From: Terriglobia bacterium | Lineage (GTDB): Bacteria > Acidobacteriota > Terriglobia > Bryobacterales > Bryobacteraceae | Reading direction: 5' to 3' | Assembly (NCBI GenBank): GCA_016650235.1 | Contig: JAENWC010000110.1 | Coordinates: 1-64,000 of the forward strand | Length of the DNA: 64,000 nucleotides | In this document: one piece after another, positions 55,768 through 64,000 of the stretch | Layout of the letters: each line of letters begins with the position of its first letter | How positions within the stretch are numbered: the first letter of the stretch is position 1 | Program-made: the position numbers and the translations under genes | The notes under the pieces: model-generated | Databases searched by the model: none | Told to the model about the DNA's origin: nothing | What the model saw: the letters and a program-made list of their open reading frames with translations, nothing else

Positions 55768-58185
55768 CTACTTGCCCGCCGCCGAGACCGCCCGCCCAAG
55801 CGTAGTCACCAGGCCCGAGATCGCCGCCGTGAGGCGCTCCTGGCTCAGGGACTCCGGCAGAGGTATGGATAGGACTGTCCGGTTGGCCCCGGTCTCGCGC
55901 GTGAACAGGCCTTTCAAGATCTGTTCCAATCGGAAGCCGGATGCCTCAGCGGAACTTCCCGCAGCGCCGCGAGATGCGATCGACTCGATGAATTTGACGC
56001 CGGCTTCCATCAAGCCGGACGCGGCCTTTTCGATTCCGTCCGCGCCTGCCCGGGCACCGCTTGCCTCCGAGTCCTGCGTACCCGGCGCCGCAGCCGGACC
56101 CACCGTTTGTGGCGCATCGGCAGCCACCGTCTTCAAAGGGACGGGCGCGGATGATTCGATCACAGGTTTCGGCCGGCCGGGTTGACCGGCAAAGATTTCC
56201 TTCACCGCTTGGAAACCCATTTTCCGGCCCAGCCTTTCAAAGCTGACCTCGCCTGTGGGTGAGTCGAACACTCCCGCGAACAGCGACTTCTTCAAGCGCA
56301 GAGTTTCCCACACGCGCTCTTCGATGCTATCGGAGGTAAGCATGTGGATCACATGAACCGGACGCGACTGGCCCAACCGGTGCACGCGCCCAATCCGCTG
56401 CTCCAGCCGGGCCGGGTTCCATGGCGGCTCGAAGTTTACGACCGCCGAGGCGGCTTGCAGGTTCAGCCCGACACCTCCCGCATCCGTGGAGAGGAAGACC
56501 TTGCAGGCCGGATCGCGACGGAACTTCTCCATCAGCGCTCCGCGTTGGCGGGAAGGCACACCGCCATGGAGCGAGACGAAGCCGATTCCCAGCTTGCGCA
56601 GCTCCTCACCGGCCAAATGCGTCATGCGCTCGTACTCGCTGAACACCACCACTTTGCGGTTTTCCTCGATGGCGAGTTCGGTGAGAATCTCGCGAAACTC
56701 CTTGAGCTTTGGTGAATGGTGGGTTTTCTTATCGAAAAGAAACGTCGAATTGCACAGCATGCGCATGTTTTGAATGCAGCACAGGACCCGCTTGTGATCG
56801 ATCTCGGACAGCCATTTCTGTTTTTCCCACTTCCGCATGAGCGCGGCCAAGATATCGCTTTGCTCGTAATACGGCTCCGCCTGCTTGAGCGTCAGAGGCA
56901 CGCGGAAGACCTGGTCGGTCCGCTCCGGGAGATCCTTGAGAACCTCCGGGCGGGTGCGCCGGAGCAGAACCGGCGCCAGTTGGCCGTGAATACGATCCAA
57001 GCCGCGATAGCCCAGCAGAGTGCCCTTCGAATCCTCCATGCGATGTTCGTGCAAGAAGCGGAAGGCGGGACCCAATCTGCGTCCGTCGACGAACTCGACC
57101 ACGGAAAAGAGCTCCTCCAATTTGTTTTCGAGCGGGGTGCCTGTGAGGATGAAGGCGTAACGGCTCTTCAATTGTTTGATGGTGCGCGCGGTGGCGGTGG
57201 TCCAGTTGCGTATGCGCTGCGCTTCGTCGAGAATGATCAGGTCCGGCTTCAATTCGTGCATGTACCGCACATCCTTGAGGACCAGTTCATAGCTGGAAAG
57301 CGTGAAGAACGCGGGGGAAGCGTACAGCGCCTGCCGCCGGGGCAACAACCCGTCGATGACCTGCGCTGGGAGATCGGTGAACTTCTCGATCTCCGTTTTC
57401 CACTGGTATTTGACGGAGGCGGGCGCAATCACCAGCACTCGCTCGATTCCCTTGCGGCGGCGCAGAAGTTCGGCCGCGGCCAGCGCTTGCACTGTTTTCC
57501 CCAGACCCATGTCGTCGGCGAGGACCACCCGGCCGCGGCAAGCCGCGAACAGGGCGCCTTGCGTCTGGTACGGCAGAAGCTTGGTTTTCAGAACGCCGGC
57601 CACCGGGTCTTGCCCCTGCTTGAGCTTCGCCAGCAGCTTGCGTTCCAACTCCAGGCCCTCTGCCAGCTCGTTTTCCCAATCGATGTATTCCAGAACGTCG
57701 CTATAGATGACCGAATTTTCGTCCGCGTTCCGGAACGCTTCCAGCACTTGTGCGAATTGCCGGTAATGCTGGCGCCGCAACAGTCCCGCCGGATCGAAGT
57801 ATTCCGCGGCGAGCGATCGCATGGCAGGCGAGGGCGCATCGGGCAAATGCAGCCGTACCTCGATCGTGTCTCCATACTGGAGCGAGATGGAAGCGCGCGC
57901 GCGTTTATAGTCTGCCGTCTCGGGCGCCTTCCGGCGGCGCTGCCGCAACTGCAAAAGCATGGCTTCGATATGCTTGCAGGTTCCCAGCGTATTGACGGCG
58001 AAGTCGGGGCAGGAGCAATAGTTCTCAAACAGGCCCAGCCCGCGCATGGCGACGCGGTAGGTTCGTCCACTGCCAGACTTGATTTTGTAGTCGCCATAAG
58101 CGCTGCGCGCGGGCCGCTCCAGGACTCGCGCCACGGCGCTGCCCGCCCTTGCTTGCCGTTCGGCGATCTGCTGTTCGATTAACAT
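55768..58185 (-). CDS. SWIM-domain SNF2-family helicase
   Basis: An 805-residue ATPase. Near the N terminus (residues about 50-75) a SWIM zinc finger is seen: NYCSCPDFAVNTLG followed by CKHIEAML (CxC...CxH). The SNF2 core has LADDMGLGKTVQALAA (Walker A), LIILDEAQRIRNWTT (DExH-like box), ILTGTPLENKL, VVFSEYERMTH, and the C-terminal STDAGGVGLNLQAAS and RIGRVHRLGQSRPVHV. Such bacterial SNF2 proteins move along duplex DNA or remove bound proteins. The last about 140 residues are low-complexity (Ala/Gly/Glu). It diverges from a DUF6880-like pseudogene, 32 bp between starts. Confidence 0.93.
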   Translation of the reverse strand: MLIEQQIAERQARAGSAVARVLERPARSAYGDYKIKSGSGRTYRVAMRGLGLFENYCSCPDFAVNTLGTCKHIEAMLLQLRQRRRKAPETADYKRARASISLQYGDTIEVRLHLPDAPSPAMRSLAAEYFDPAGLLRRQHYRQFAQVLEAFRNADENSVIYSDVLEYIDWENELAEGLELERKLLAKLKQGQDPVAGVLKTKLLPYQTQGALFAACRGRVVLADDMGLGKTVQALAAAELLRRRKGIERVLVIAPASVKYQWKTEIEKFTDLPAQVIDGLLPRRQALYASPAFFTLSSYELVLKDVRYMHELKPDLIILDEAQRIRNWTTATARTIKQLKSRYAFILTGTPLENKLEELFSVVEFVDGRRLGPAFRFLHEHRMEDSKGTLLGYRGLDRIHGQLAPVLLRRTRPEVLKDLPERTDQVFRVPLTLKQAEPYYEQSDILAALMRKWEKQKWLSEIDHKRVLCCIQNMRMLCNSTFLFDKKTHHSPKLKEFREILTELAIEENRKVVVFSEYERMTHLAGEELRKLGIGFVSLHGGVPSRQRGALMEKFRRDPACKVFLSTDAGGVGLNLQAASAVVNFEPPWNPARLEQRIGRVHRLGQSRPVHVIHMLTSDSIEERVWETLRLKKSLFAGVFDSPTGEVSFERLGRKMGFQAVKEIFAGQPGRPKPVIESSAPVPLKTVAADAPQTVGPAAAPGTQDSEASGARAGADGIEKAASGLMEAGVKFIESIASRGAAGSSAEASGFRLEQILKGLFTRETGANRTVLSIPLPESLSQERLTAAISGLVTTLGRAVSAAGK

Positions 58186-58217
58186 AGATATGAATTCCCT
58201 TCATTGGAGCTTACAAC

Positions 58218-59450
58218 ATGACCAAGCGGCGAGCAGTCCGCCGGGACCCGATGGACGGCATGATCGAATCCGCCCTCCAGCCGGGCCACTTCATTGGCTG
58301 GAACGAAGGTTCCTCCTTCGTCTCTGACCTGCGTCATGTGGAGGGCGAGATTGCGAAAGCGGTGAACACCGATCCCGCGCGGGGCGTAACGCTGTACGAA
58401 ACCTTCCTCGCCGGCTGCAACCTGAAGGCGGAGGAGATCGACGACTCGGACGGGGAGTTCGGGACGTTCGCCGGCGGCCTCTTTTGCGGCTGGATCAAGG
58501 CGCGGCAAGCGGCCGGCGCGGATCGCGACGAGACAGCCAATCTCCTGCTCGGATGGATGGACGACGACCCGTACGGTTTCTGCAACGATTTGGAACTTGC
58601 GGCGGTAAAAGTTCTGGACAGGGCGGGACTGGAGGCCTTCGAGCGGGAGGTGCGCGCCCGCTTCAACAAGGAGTGCGCCGCGCTCAGCGAACGGAAAGGC
58701 CCGGCGGCGCCAAATCCCAACTACGTTCGCGACTAATGGGGCCGGATGCTGAAGGCCGTCTATTCGCAGCAGCGAAACGTCGGGAAGTGTCTCGATCTGA
58801 CCGCGCAGACCGAGCTCACGCAGGCCGATTGCAGGGCCATCGCCACGATGTTCCAGGCCAAGCGCAAACCGAACGACGCCCTTGCCTGGCTGGAACGAGG
58901 GCTCGGAATCGAGAAGCGAAACACCTTCGGTGGCGGCGCCAGCTACAATTTGAGCGAGATGCGGCGCGCCCTGCTGGTGAAGCTCGGCCGCGACAGCGAG
59001 GCGCTTGACTCGGCGTGGGCCGAGTTCCAGGCGGACCCCAACGAGTTCACCTACGAGGAGCTCATTCGCTTTGTTCCGAAAGCGGAACGCGGGGCATGGC
59101 ATGAAAAAGCCATGGTGGCTTCCGAGCAAGGCGATCTGGCTTCGCTCATCGACTTGTGGCTGGGGCTAAGGAGATCGATCGGCTTGTGGCACGGCTGGAC
59201 CGCTCCAGTAACACGCAACTGGAGAGTTTGAGCCACTACGTTGCCGAGCCCGCGGCCGAGCGCCTCGCCAAGTCCCATCCCGGCGTCGCGGCGAAAGTCT
59301 TCCGAGCTTTGTGCATGCGCATCATTGATTCGGGCAAAAGCAAATACTACATTGCGGCTCTGTCGAACCTGGAGAAAGCGAAGAGTTGTTACCAGAACGC
59401 GGGGCTCGACGCGCAATGGCAGGCGCTGGGCGCGGAAAGCCAAGGAGTGA
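58218..59450 (+). pseudogene. DUF6880-like protein, broken by a stop and a frameshift
   Basis: ATG 58218 opens MTKRRAVRRDPMDGMIES and a helical protein of about 172 residues to TAA at 58734-58736. The same frame then continues from 58746 with WGRMLKAVYSQQRNVGKC, LDLTAQTELTQADCRAIA and ERGAWHEKAMVASEQGDL, so a Tyr codon (NPNYVRD-Y-WGR) has become TAA. A second break is a lost A near 59168, after which the frame continues as EIDRLVARLDRSSN, LSHYVAEPAAERLA and KSKYYIAALSNLEKAK. Together these give about 410 residues of a family I take to be DUF6880, often found near SWIM-domain proteins. Function unknown. Confidence 0.7.
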
Positions 59451-59456
59451 CCCGCT

Positions 59457-60500
59457 TTACTTGCGCCACGCCGCCAGAATTGCTTGCACCTGATCGGCGA
59501 CCTGCTGCCGGGCAAGATCGCGATCCAGACCAGCCGCCAGTAGCGCATCATACTTCGTATGTTCATGACGGACGGCGGCCGTTACGGCGGCAGCGAGAGC
59601 TTGCTCTTCGAGGCTTCTGCCCGCCGCGGTTCGCCCGACCCGGCCGCTGCCCCGTGCGGCAGTGTGCGCGGCAATGGCCGCCGCCTCATTGGGCGGACAC
59701 CGGGGAAACAGGATTCCTATCCGCGCGGTCATCTGGGCGATCAATGCGCGATCCTGCTCCTTCCGCCGCGCGGCCCCAACAGCCCTTGCTTTGGTCCGTT
59801 CATCGTGGTCCAGCGAGCACTCTTGTTCCGCTCTCTCTACAGCAGAGGTCTCCACCAGGATGCCCTGCCTCTCATAACGCCCGCGCGACCGGCTGAAACG
59901 CACCACCACGGCAGTGCGCTGGCTGTACTTGGCGCTGCGCCGCGTCAGGGCGGCATCGCCTGCCGGGAGGTATTCGAGGCCGTCCATGCGCGCGCACGGC
60001 AGGCACAGTGGTTGCCCCGCCTCCATAAAAAGGAAGGAGCCCCGCTCGACTTCGGCGCCGCATTCCGAGCACTGGGAGTCGCGCAGGATTTCGAATACCA
60101 CGGGCTCGGCGGCGCGGCTCAGCTTCTCAGTGATCCGCTGCTGTTTGCGCTCCGACAGGACCGGCGAAACATAGTGAGTACGGTAACTCTTCTCGATAGC
60201 CGGATCTCCGCTCTTGCTGAATTGCAGGTCCATGGTCCCCGCGCGCGTACGGCGTACGTAGCCGGTTTCACTGGGCTTCAGACCTTTCTCCCGCGCCCAG
60301 TGGCGGAAGATCGCCATCGATAGCGAGATCTTCTTGAGATTCCCCTGGATCACCCGTTCCAGGAAGTCGATGCGCCCTTTGCGCCAAGCTTCGACCTGCG
60401 TAGGCTCCAGGAGTCTGGCTCCAGTGAGGACGTCGATCGCGCTGACATATTGGTGGTGGGCCAGAGCCGCTTCCGCCGCCCGGACAACCCGCTCTTTCAA
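59457..60500 (-). CDS. DUF2293-like protein with zinc finger
   Basis: A 347-residue protein; the start is a TTG at 60500 with AAGAAG just before, or a CTG further upstream, since no ATG is in frame. The N-terminal third (VSAIDVLTGARLLEPTQV, QVEAWRKGRIDFLERVI) is typical of this family. A zinc-finger-like segment CSECGAEVERG...CLPCARMDG follows at about 145-175. The C-terminal part (RIGILFPRCPPNEAAAIAAH, GRVGRTAAGRSL) matches DUF2293. Cytoplasmic, DNA- or RNA-binding would be plausible because of the zinc finger, but this is inference. Confidence 0.7.
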   Translation of the reverse strand: MKERVVRAAEAALAHHQYVSAIDVLTGARLLEPTQVEAWRKGRIDFLERVIQGNLKKISLSMAIFRHWAREKGLKPSETGYVRRTRAGTMDLQFSKSGDPAIEKSYRTHYVSPVLSERKQQRITEKLSRAAEPVVFEILRDSQCSECGAEVERGSFLFMEAGQPLCLPCARMDGLEYLPAGDAALTRRSAKYSQRTAVVVRFSRSRGRYERQGILVETSAVERAEQECSLDHDERTKARAVGAARRKEQDRALIAQMTARIGILFPRCPPNEAAAIAAHTAARGSGRVGRTAAGRSLEEQALAAAVTAAVRHEHTKYDALLAAGLDRDLARQQVADQVQAILAAWRK

Positions 60501-60916
60501 CTTCTTATGATTATCCGGACTCAGCTATATCACCCCCTTTAGCAACAAAGCAATTTACCACAATCATGCTTGAGCATCGTCAAATGCAGCGCTGTTCGCC
60601 CTGAGTCGCCGATGCTCAGGAGTGTGCAACCGCCAGCGGTCCCTGCAAAAGCCCCTACAGCGCCGGGAAAATCGGCCATAAGGGGCTTGTAAGTGATCGC
60701 CACTGAGGGGTTGCTCAGCTTCGGCATCGATTCGGCGGGCGGGTTCCGGATCGGCCAATCAGAACCGGCAGCTTCGTCGCGTTCAAGATTGATAGGAACA
60801 CCGGACACCTAACCCCAACTGGGTGAGGTCGCCGGCTCATTATCGCACTGATGCGCGGCTTTGGAACAAGAAGCGCCACACCGCCAGCCCGAGTCGCGCT
60901 AGAATATGAAAGCTTT
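60501..60916. other. gap with no recognisable gene
   Basis: Upstream of the DUF2293 gene and of the parvulin gene. The frames present are not protein-like. It should contain promoters for both divergent genes, but no convincing box was found. Confidence 0.4.
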
Positions 60917-61948
60917 ATGTTCCGCTCCAGAATCTTCATTTCCATTACCATTTCCCTGGTACTGATGCTGGCGGCCTGCAAGCGATCGGCCCCGGCGGGC
61001 GTAGCGGCGCAGGTCAATTCACGGCCCATCACCTTCGACGACCTCGATAAGCAATACAAGCTGCAATTCCCATCGCCGAGCCCCGAAACAAGCGAAGATC
61101 AGGTGGCCATCCAAAAACTCGAAGTTCTGCGCGGGATGGTCGACAACGAGATCATGCTGCAGCGGGCCGAGAAGCGCAGCCTGGTGGCGCAGGACAGCGA
61201 AGTGACCACCAAGTTCAACGAGCTGAAAGCTCCCTATACGCAGGAGGAGTTTGCCAAGCAATTGAACGCGCGCAAGATCACGGCCGATGAATTGAAGTCG
61301 CAATTACGGCGCGACCTTTCCATTCAGAAACTGTTCAACAAAGAGATCACCTCCCACATTTCGATCACCGATAAGGATGTGTCGGACTTTTACGCGGCTA
61401 ACAAGGCGAGCTTCAATCTGGCCGAGCCGCAGGTGCATCTGGCGCAGGTGCTGGTGACGCCGCAGCCGGACCCAAATGTGCGTAATCTGAAGAGCGACAA
61501 GGCGCAAAACGAGGAGCAGGCCAAGCAAAAGATCCAGATGATTGAGGCGCGCCTGAAACAGGGTGAGGACTTCACCATGATCGCGCAGAACTTTTCTGAG
61601 GATCCCAACACCGCCTCCAACGGCGGAGACCTGGGTTTTGTCCAGGAGTCTTCCCTGGAACAGGCGCATGTGGAGTTGCGCAAGATGGTGATGTCACTGC
61701 AACCGGGGCAGGTCTCGCCGGTGCTGCACACCCCGGAAGGCTTCCGGATTCTCAAAGTCATTTCCAAGGAGCCGGCCGGACAGCGTGAACTCACCGATCC
61801 GCGTGTACAGCAGACCATTCGTGAAACACTTCTCAACCGGAAGGATCAGTTGCTCAAAGCTGTCTATTACGAGATGGCGCGCAACGAGGCGGAAGTGGTC
61901 AACTACTTCGCGCAGAGCCTGCACCAGAAGTTCACCGGGAGTAAATAG
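60917..61948 (+). CDS. parvulin-type peptidyl-prolyl isomerase lipoprotein
   Basis: A 343-residue protein from ATG 60917. The lipobox LMLAAC at residues 15-20 gives a lipidated Cys. The N-terminal SurA/PrsA-like helical domain (VAAQVNSRPITFDDLDK, EVLRGMVDNEIMLQRAEK) surrounds one parvulin domain (about 170-290): HLAQVLVTPQPDPN, FTMIAQNFSEDPNTASNGGDLG, MVMSLQPGQVSPVLHTPEGF. It would help fold outer-membrane or secreted proteins. It has its own promoter region and converges on the next gene. Confidence 0.9.
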   Translation: MFRSRIFISITISLVLMLAACKRSAPAGVAAQVNSRPITFDDLDKQYKLQFPSPSPETSEDQVAIQKLEVLRGMVDNEIMLQRAEKRSLVAQDSEVTTKFNELKAPYTQEEFAKQLNARKITADELKSQLRRDLSIQKLFNKEITSHISITDKDVSDFYAANKASFNLAEPQVHLAQVLVTPQPDPNVRNLKSDKAQNEEQAKQKIQMIEARLKQGEDFTMIAQNFSEDPNTASNGGDLGFVQESSLEQAHVELRKMVMSLQPGQVSPVLHTPEGFRILKVISKEPAGQRELTDPRVQQTIRETLLNRKDQLLKAVYYEMARNEAEVVNYFAQSLHQKFTGSK

Positions 61949-63490
61949 CTACTTCTGCTCCGAGGGTTTGCCGGGGGCGGGCTCTTGTGGGGCGGACTCT
62001 TTTGGGGTGACTTCGCCCTTGCGCACGTTCTCAAAATACTGCTGGACGTAGTGCTGCATGTCGAGGGGAATTTCGTCGCGGTGGATTTCTCCGCCCGCTT
62101 CCTTGTGCGTGGCGGCGCTCTTGCTGTAGGCAGTCCTCAATTGTTGCTGCTTACCGCTGTTGACCTCCACCATCACCTCACCGGTCACATTGGCGGCGCG
62201 TTTGCCGTAGATCTCGCTGAGCTTGCCCATCGCGGCAGCCTGTTCGGCGTCTTTGAGGTCCTTGCTGCCGTCCTGCTTACCCATGCCGCTCTTGGCCTCG
62301 TTCGGGCCATTCTGGTCAGAGCCCTTATCGGACCCTTTACCCTGACCGGCCTGCGCCTGTTGGTCGCCTTGGCCTTGTTGATCGGCGTTCGAGTCGTCAC
62401 TGGGCGCGCCCTTGCCTTGCGGGGACCCCTCTCCCGGTTTGCCCTTTTGTCCCGCCGCCTCCTTCTTGCCGGACTGTTGCCCCCCTTTGGCTTCGGCTGA
62501 CTGAGAGTTCTTTCCGCCCTGCGGCGGGATTTTGAGCTTGGACATCAGGTTCGCCATGGCATCGCGCATCTTGTCCATCAGGCTGTTGCTTTCCTGCCCG
62601 TTGCCTTGCGGAGAGCCTTGCGGGGAGTTGGCCTGATCGGGCGGCTCGCCGCCGGACTGCTTGCCTCCGCCATCGGCGCCGTCTTGCCGGCCGGATTCGC
62701 CTTTGCCGCGCTCTCCCTCCTCGCTGCTGTCCATGAGCGGGTCGCCTTCATCGCCCTGCGCCTTCACGTTGGCTTTTTGAGCGCGTTCGGAGGCGCGGCC
62801 GTCAGCGTTATTCACATCGGGAGTTTGGGACTCCATGAGAACAGAATCGGGCGCGGCCTCCAGCTCTTGCTGCTGCTGGCCAGGGTCCAGCGCGATGCCG
62901 ATGGGATCATCGCCCGGGAGATTGGGAGGTTTCTTTCCTCTGGCCTGAATCGCTTTGTCCGGACGGAAGAAGTCGGCCACTGCTTCCACTAGCGGCTGCC
63001 GGAGGTCGAGACTGCCGCGAATGCCGAAGCGGAGCAGGAAGAGCGATAAGGCCCCCACCAGCAGCGCAGCGGCGGCATAAGTCTGGCGGGGAAACTTCCA
63101 CGCCATTACGGAGCGCGCGTCCGCGGAGGCTGCCAACCGGAGCGCTTCAGCGCGCTGGGGCTGGGCAAGCGCGGAGGTGGAACCGGACTGGTGGAAATAC
63201 CAGGCGGTGGAAATCGCGTCATGAAGACCGAGCCGTTCATCCACTTGCTGGGCAGAGCGATAGGGGTCGGGCAAGCGCCGCAAGGTGCGCCATGCGCCCA
63301 CCCCTGTTCCCACGGCGAAAAGCACTACCAGCCAATACCATTCCAGAATCTGGCTGCCCACCAGCAGGAGCACGATGGCTCCGCACAGGGCGGCGATTGC
63401 GCCGACGGTGGCCTGTTCCACGATGAGGTTGGCAAGAGACCGGCGGCGGACCCGTGCGACGAGAATTTGAATTGGTGAGAGATCTTGCAA
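61949..63490 (-). CDS. membrane protein with very charged low-complexity domain (hypothetical)
   Basis: A 513-residue protein with a TTG start at 63490. Residues about 27-70 (AAIALLCGAIVLLLVG-like, GSQILEWYWLVVLFAVG) and about 140-163 form three membrane spans. Then about 300 residues are dominated by Gly, Gln, Lys, Glu and Ser (QGKGAPSDDSNADQQGQG, GKPGEGSPQGKG). It ends with a structured helix-rich part (MGKLSEIYGKRAANVTGEV). The layout resembles the large protein in MoxR/DUF58/Bat operons, which carries a similar tail, but no MoxR or DUF58 gene is in the window. It diverges from the cupin gene. Confidence 0.65.
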   Translation of the reverse strand: MQDLSPIQILVARVRRRSLANLIVEQATVGAIAALCGAIVLLLVGSQILEWYWLVVLFAVGTGVGAWRTLRRLPDPYRSAQQVDERLGLHDAISTAWYFHQSGSTSALAQPQRAEALRLAASADARSVMAWKFPRQTYAAAALLVGALSLFLLRFGIRGSLDLRQPLVEAVADFFRPDKAIQARGKKPPNLPGDDPIGIALDPGQQQQELEAAPDSVLMESQTPDVNNADGRASERAQKANVKAQGDEGDPLMDSSEEGERGKGESGRQDGADGGGKQSGGEPPDQANSPQGSPQGNGQESNSLMDKMRDAMANLMSKLKIPPQGGKNSQSAEAKGGQQSGKKEAAGQKGKPGEGSPQGKGAPSDDSNADQQGQGDQQAQAGQGKGSDKGSDQNGPNEAKSGMGKQDGSKDLKDAEQAAAMGKLSEIYGKRAANVTGEVMVEVNSGKQQQLRTAYSKSAATHKEAGGEIHRDEIPLDMQHYVQQYFENVRKGEVTPKESAPQEPAPGKPSEQK

Positions 63491-63542
63491 GCCAATTCAA
63501 TTATTGCAAATCTGACGGATGGCGTCTGCTATTGTTTGAATT

Positions 63543-63947
63543 ATGTCACGACGCAGAGAGCTTCTGAAACTCGCCCCCTTCGCACTGCTGCCGGCCGCGG
63601 CCGCCGCCAGCCTTCCCAACGCCACGCTCGGGCCGAAACAGGCCAAACTCACCAAAGAGCCTTTCGGCGACTTGCTGATCTACTTCGACGGCCCGACGGA
63701 TCAGTTGAAGTCGATGACCGCCGGAAGCCTGAGGCTGAATGCGGGCCAAACGCCTCATGCTCCGCACCAGCACCCGGAAGAGGAGTTCATGGTCGTCACC
63801 GAGGGGACCGGCGCGATCAGCATGGAGGGCAAGATCACGCAGGCCGCCCCCGGCTCGATGATGTACTGCGCGGCGGGGAAATTGCACGGCATTGTCAACA
63901 CGGGCAAGACTCCGCTCCTGTTCTACTTCTACAAGTGGAGGGCGTAG
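63543..63947 (+). CDS. Tat-exported cupin-domain protein
   Basis: A 134-residue protein with an arginine-rich, Tat-like N-terminal signal (MSRRRELLKLAPFALLPA). The rest is a single small cupin: AGSLRLNAGQTPHAPHQHPEEEFMVV carries two His and a Glu metal ligands, and KLHGIVNTG the late His. It may be an oxygenase, isomerase or binding protein acting outside the cytoplasm; cupin substrates cannot be read from the fold. It is divergent from the charged membrane protein, with the promoters in the 52 bp between. Confidence 0.8.
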   Translation: MSRRRELLKLAPFALLPAAAAASLPNATLGPKQAKLTKEPFGDLLIYFDGPTDQLKSMTAGSLRLNAGQTPHAPHQHPEEEFMVVTEGTGAISMEGKITQAAPGSMMYCAAGKLHGIVNTGKTPLLFYFYKWRA

Positions 63948-63981
63948 CGCAAAGGGCCGCGGAGCAGGCTCCGTTTTGCGC
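63947..63981 (+). terminator. hairpin after the cupin gene
   Basis: The outer arms GCGCAAA and TTTGCGC and the inner arms CGGAGC/GCTCCG form a two-part stem directly after the cupin stop. No T-run follows, so it may be a terminator or a repeat; the segment GCTCCGTTTTGCGC also occurs near 4096-4109. Confidence 0.45.
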
Positions 63982-64000
63982 GAGTCCATCAAAGGCAGAA

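Noticed and set aside
56716-58182. 488-residue plus-strand frame opposite the SNF2 helicase gene
   Set aside because: Low-complexity shadow of the helicase; no start signal and no domain.
11482-58736. Genome-wide recoding of UAA as sense
   Set aside because: hisS, the HEPN-like ORF and other genes end at UAA in normal places, so the two odd in-frame UAA codons are best read as mutations.
58179-59129. 316-residue minus-strand frame over the DUF6880-like region
   Set aside because: The opposite strand shows family-like helical sequence; this frame does not.

Overview
The window looks like chromosomal DNA of an acidobacterium, most likely of the Solibacteraceae/Bryobacterales group. The pointers are a secreted beta-propeller protein ending in the Solibacter-type C-terminal domain (TIGR03437-like), a fragment of an Oar-like TonB receptor, Tat-exported sulfatases, a Ser/Thr kinase fused to TPRs, He_PIG/ASPM-HYDIN surface proteins and a GH113-like hydrolase. 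This is taxonomy by gene content, not by a marker phylogeny.

Layout. 0-2.1 kb: a decayed TonB-like gene, a transposase remnant and an anchored coiled-coil protein. 2.2-11 kb: dCMP deaminase, two secreted proteins on the minus strand, and a three-gene minus-strand operon (TPR protein, MacB-type permease, TolC-type channel). 11.3-20.6 kb is an accessory zone: a toxin-antitoxin pair with a nonsense-mutated MazF-like toxin, tRNA-Ser with an integrase relic next to it, a truncated sulfatase fused to that relic, an intact sulfatase, a headless glycosidase-like gene, an attC-like site with a four-helix membrane protein, a Ser/Thr kinase, HicB with a broken HicA, and a HEPN-like gene. 20.8-33.4 kb: a GT-C glycosyltransferase, a divergent acyl-CoA ligase/CoA-transferase pair, a degenerate tRNA, an IS66 relic, an Ig-like secreted protein overlapping an O-antigen ligase-like gene, a hybrid histidine kinase and a putative outer-membrane protein. 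33.6-35.8 kb: recombinase and TonB-receptor fragments flanking an intact HigBA pair. 36-44.2 kb: an FG-GAP repeat protein and a 2,113-residue secreted protein. 44.5-49.85 kb: a BrnTA relic, a secreted protein, an M20 peptidase, a ferritin-like protein, and an integrase relic abutting tRNA-Pro. 49.9-64 kb is mostly core: gamma-carbonic anhydrase, hisS, aspS and an arginase-like gene in one tight operon, then a GH113-like hydrolase, a SWIM-SNF2 helicase, a broken DUF6880-like gene, a DUF2293-like protein, a parvulin lipoprotein, a charged membrane protein and a cupin.

The main theme is repeated arrival and decay of mobile DNA. Two tyrosine integrases sit at the 3' ends of tRNA-Ser and tRNA-Pro, both frameshifted. 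IS66, another transposase and a large serine recombinase survive only as fragments. Of four toxin-antitoxin modules only HigBA looks intact: the MazF-like and HicA toxins are broken while their antitoxins remain open, and BrnTA is broken in both genes. The most unusual element is an 86-bp attC-like site whose R'' box contains the stop codon of the adjacent membrane-protein gene, which is what an integron cassette looks like. No integron integrase is visible.
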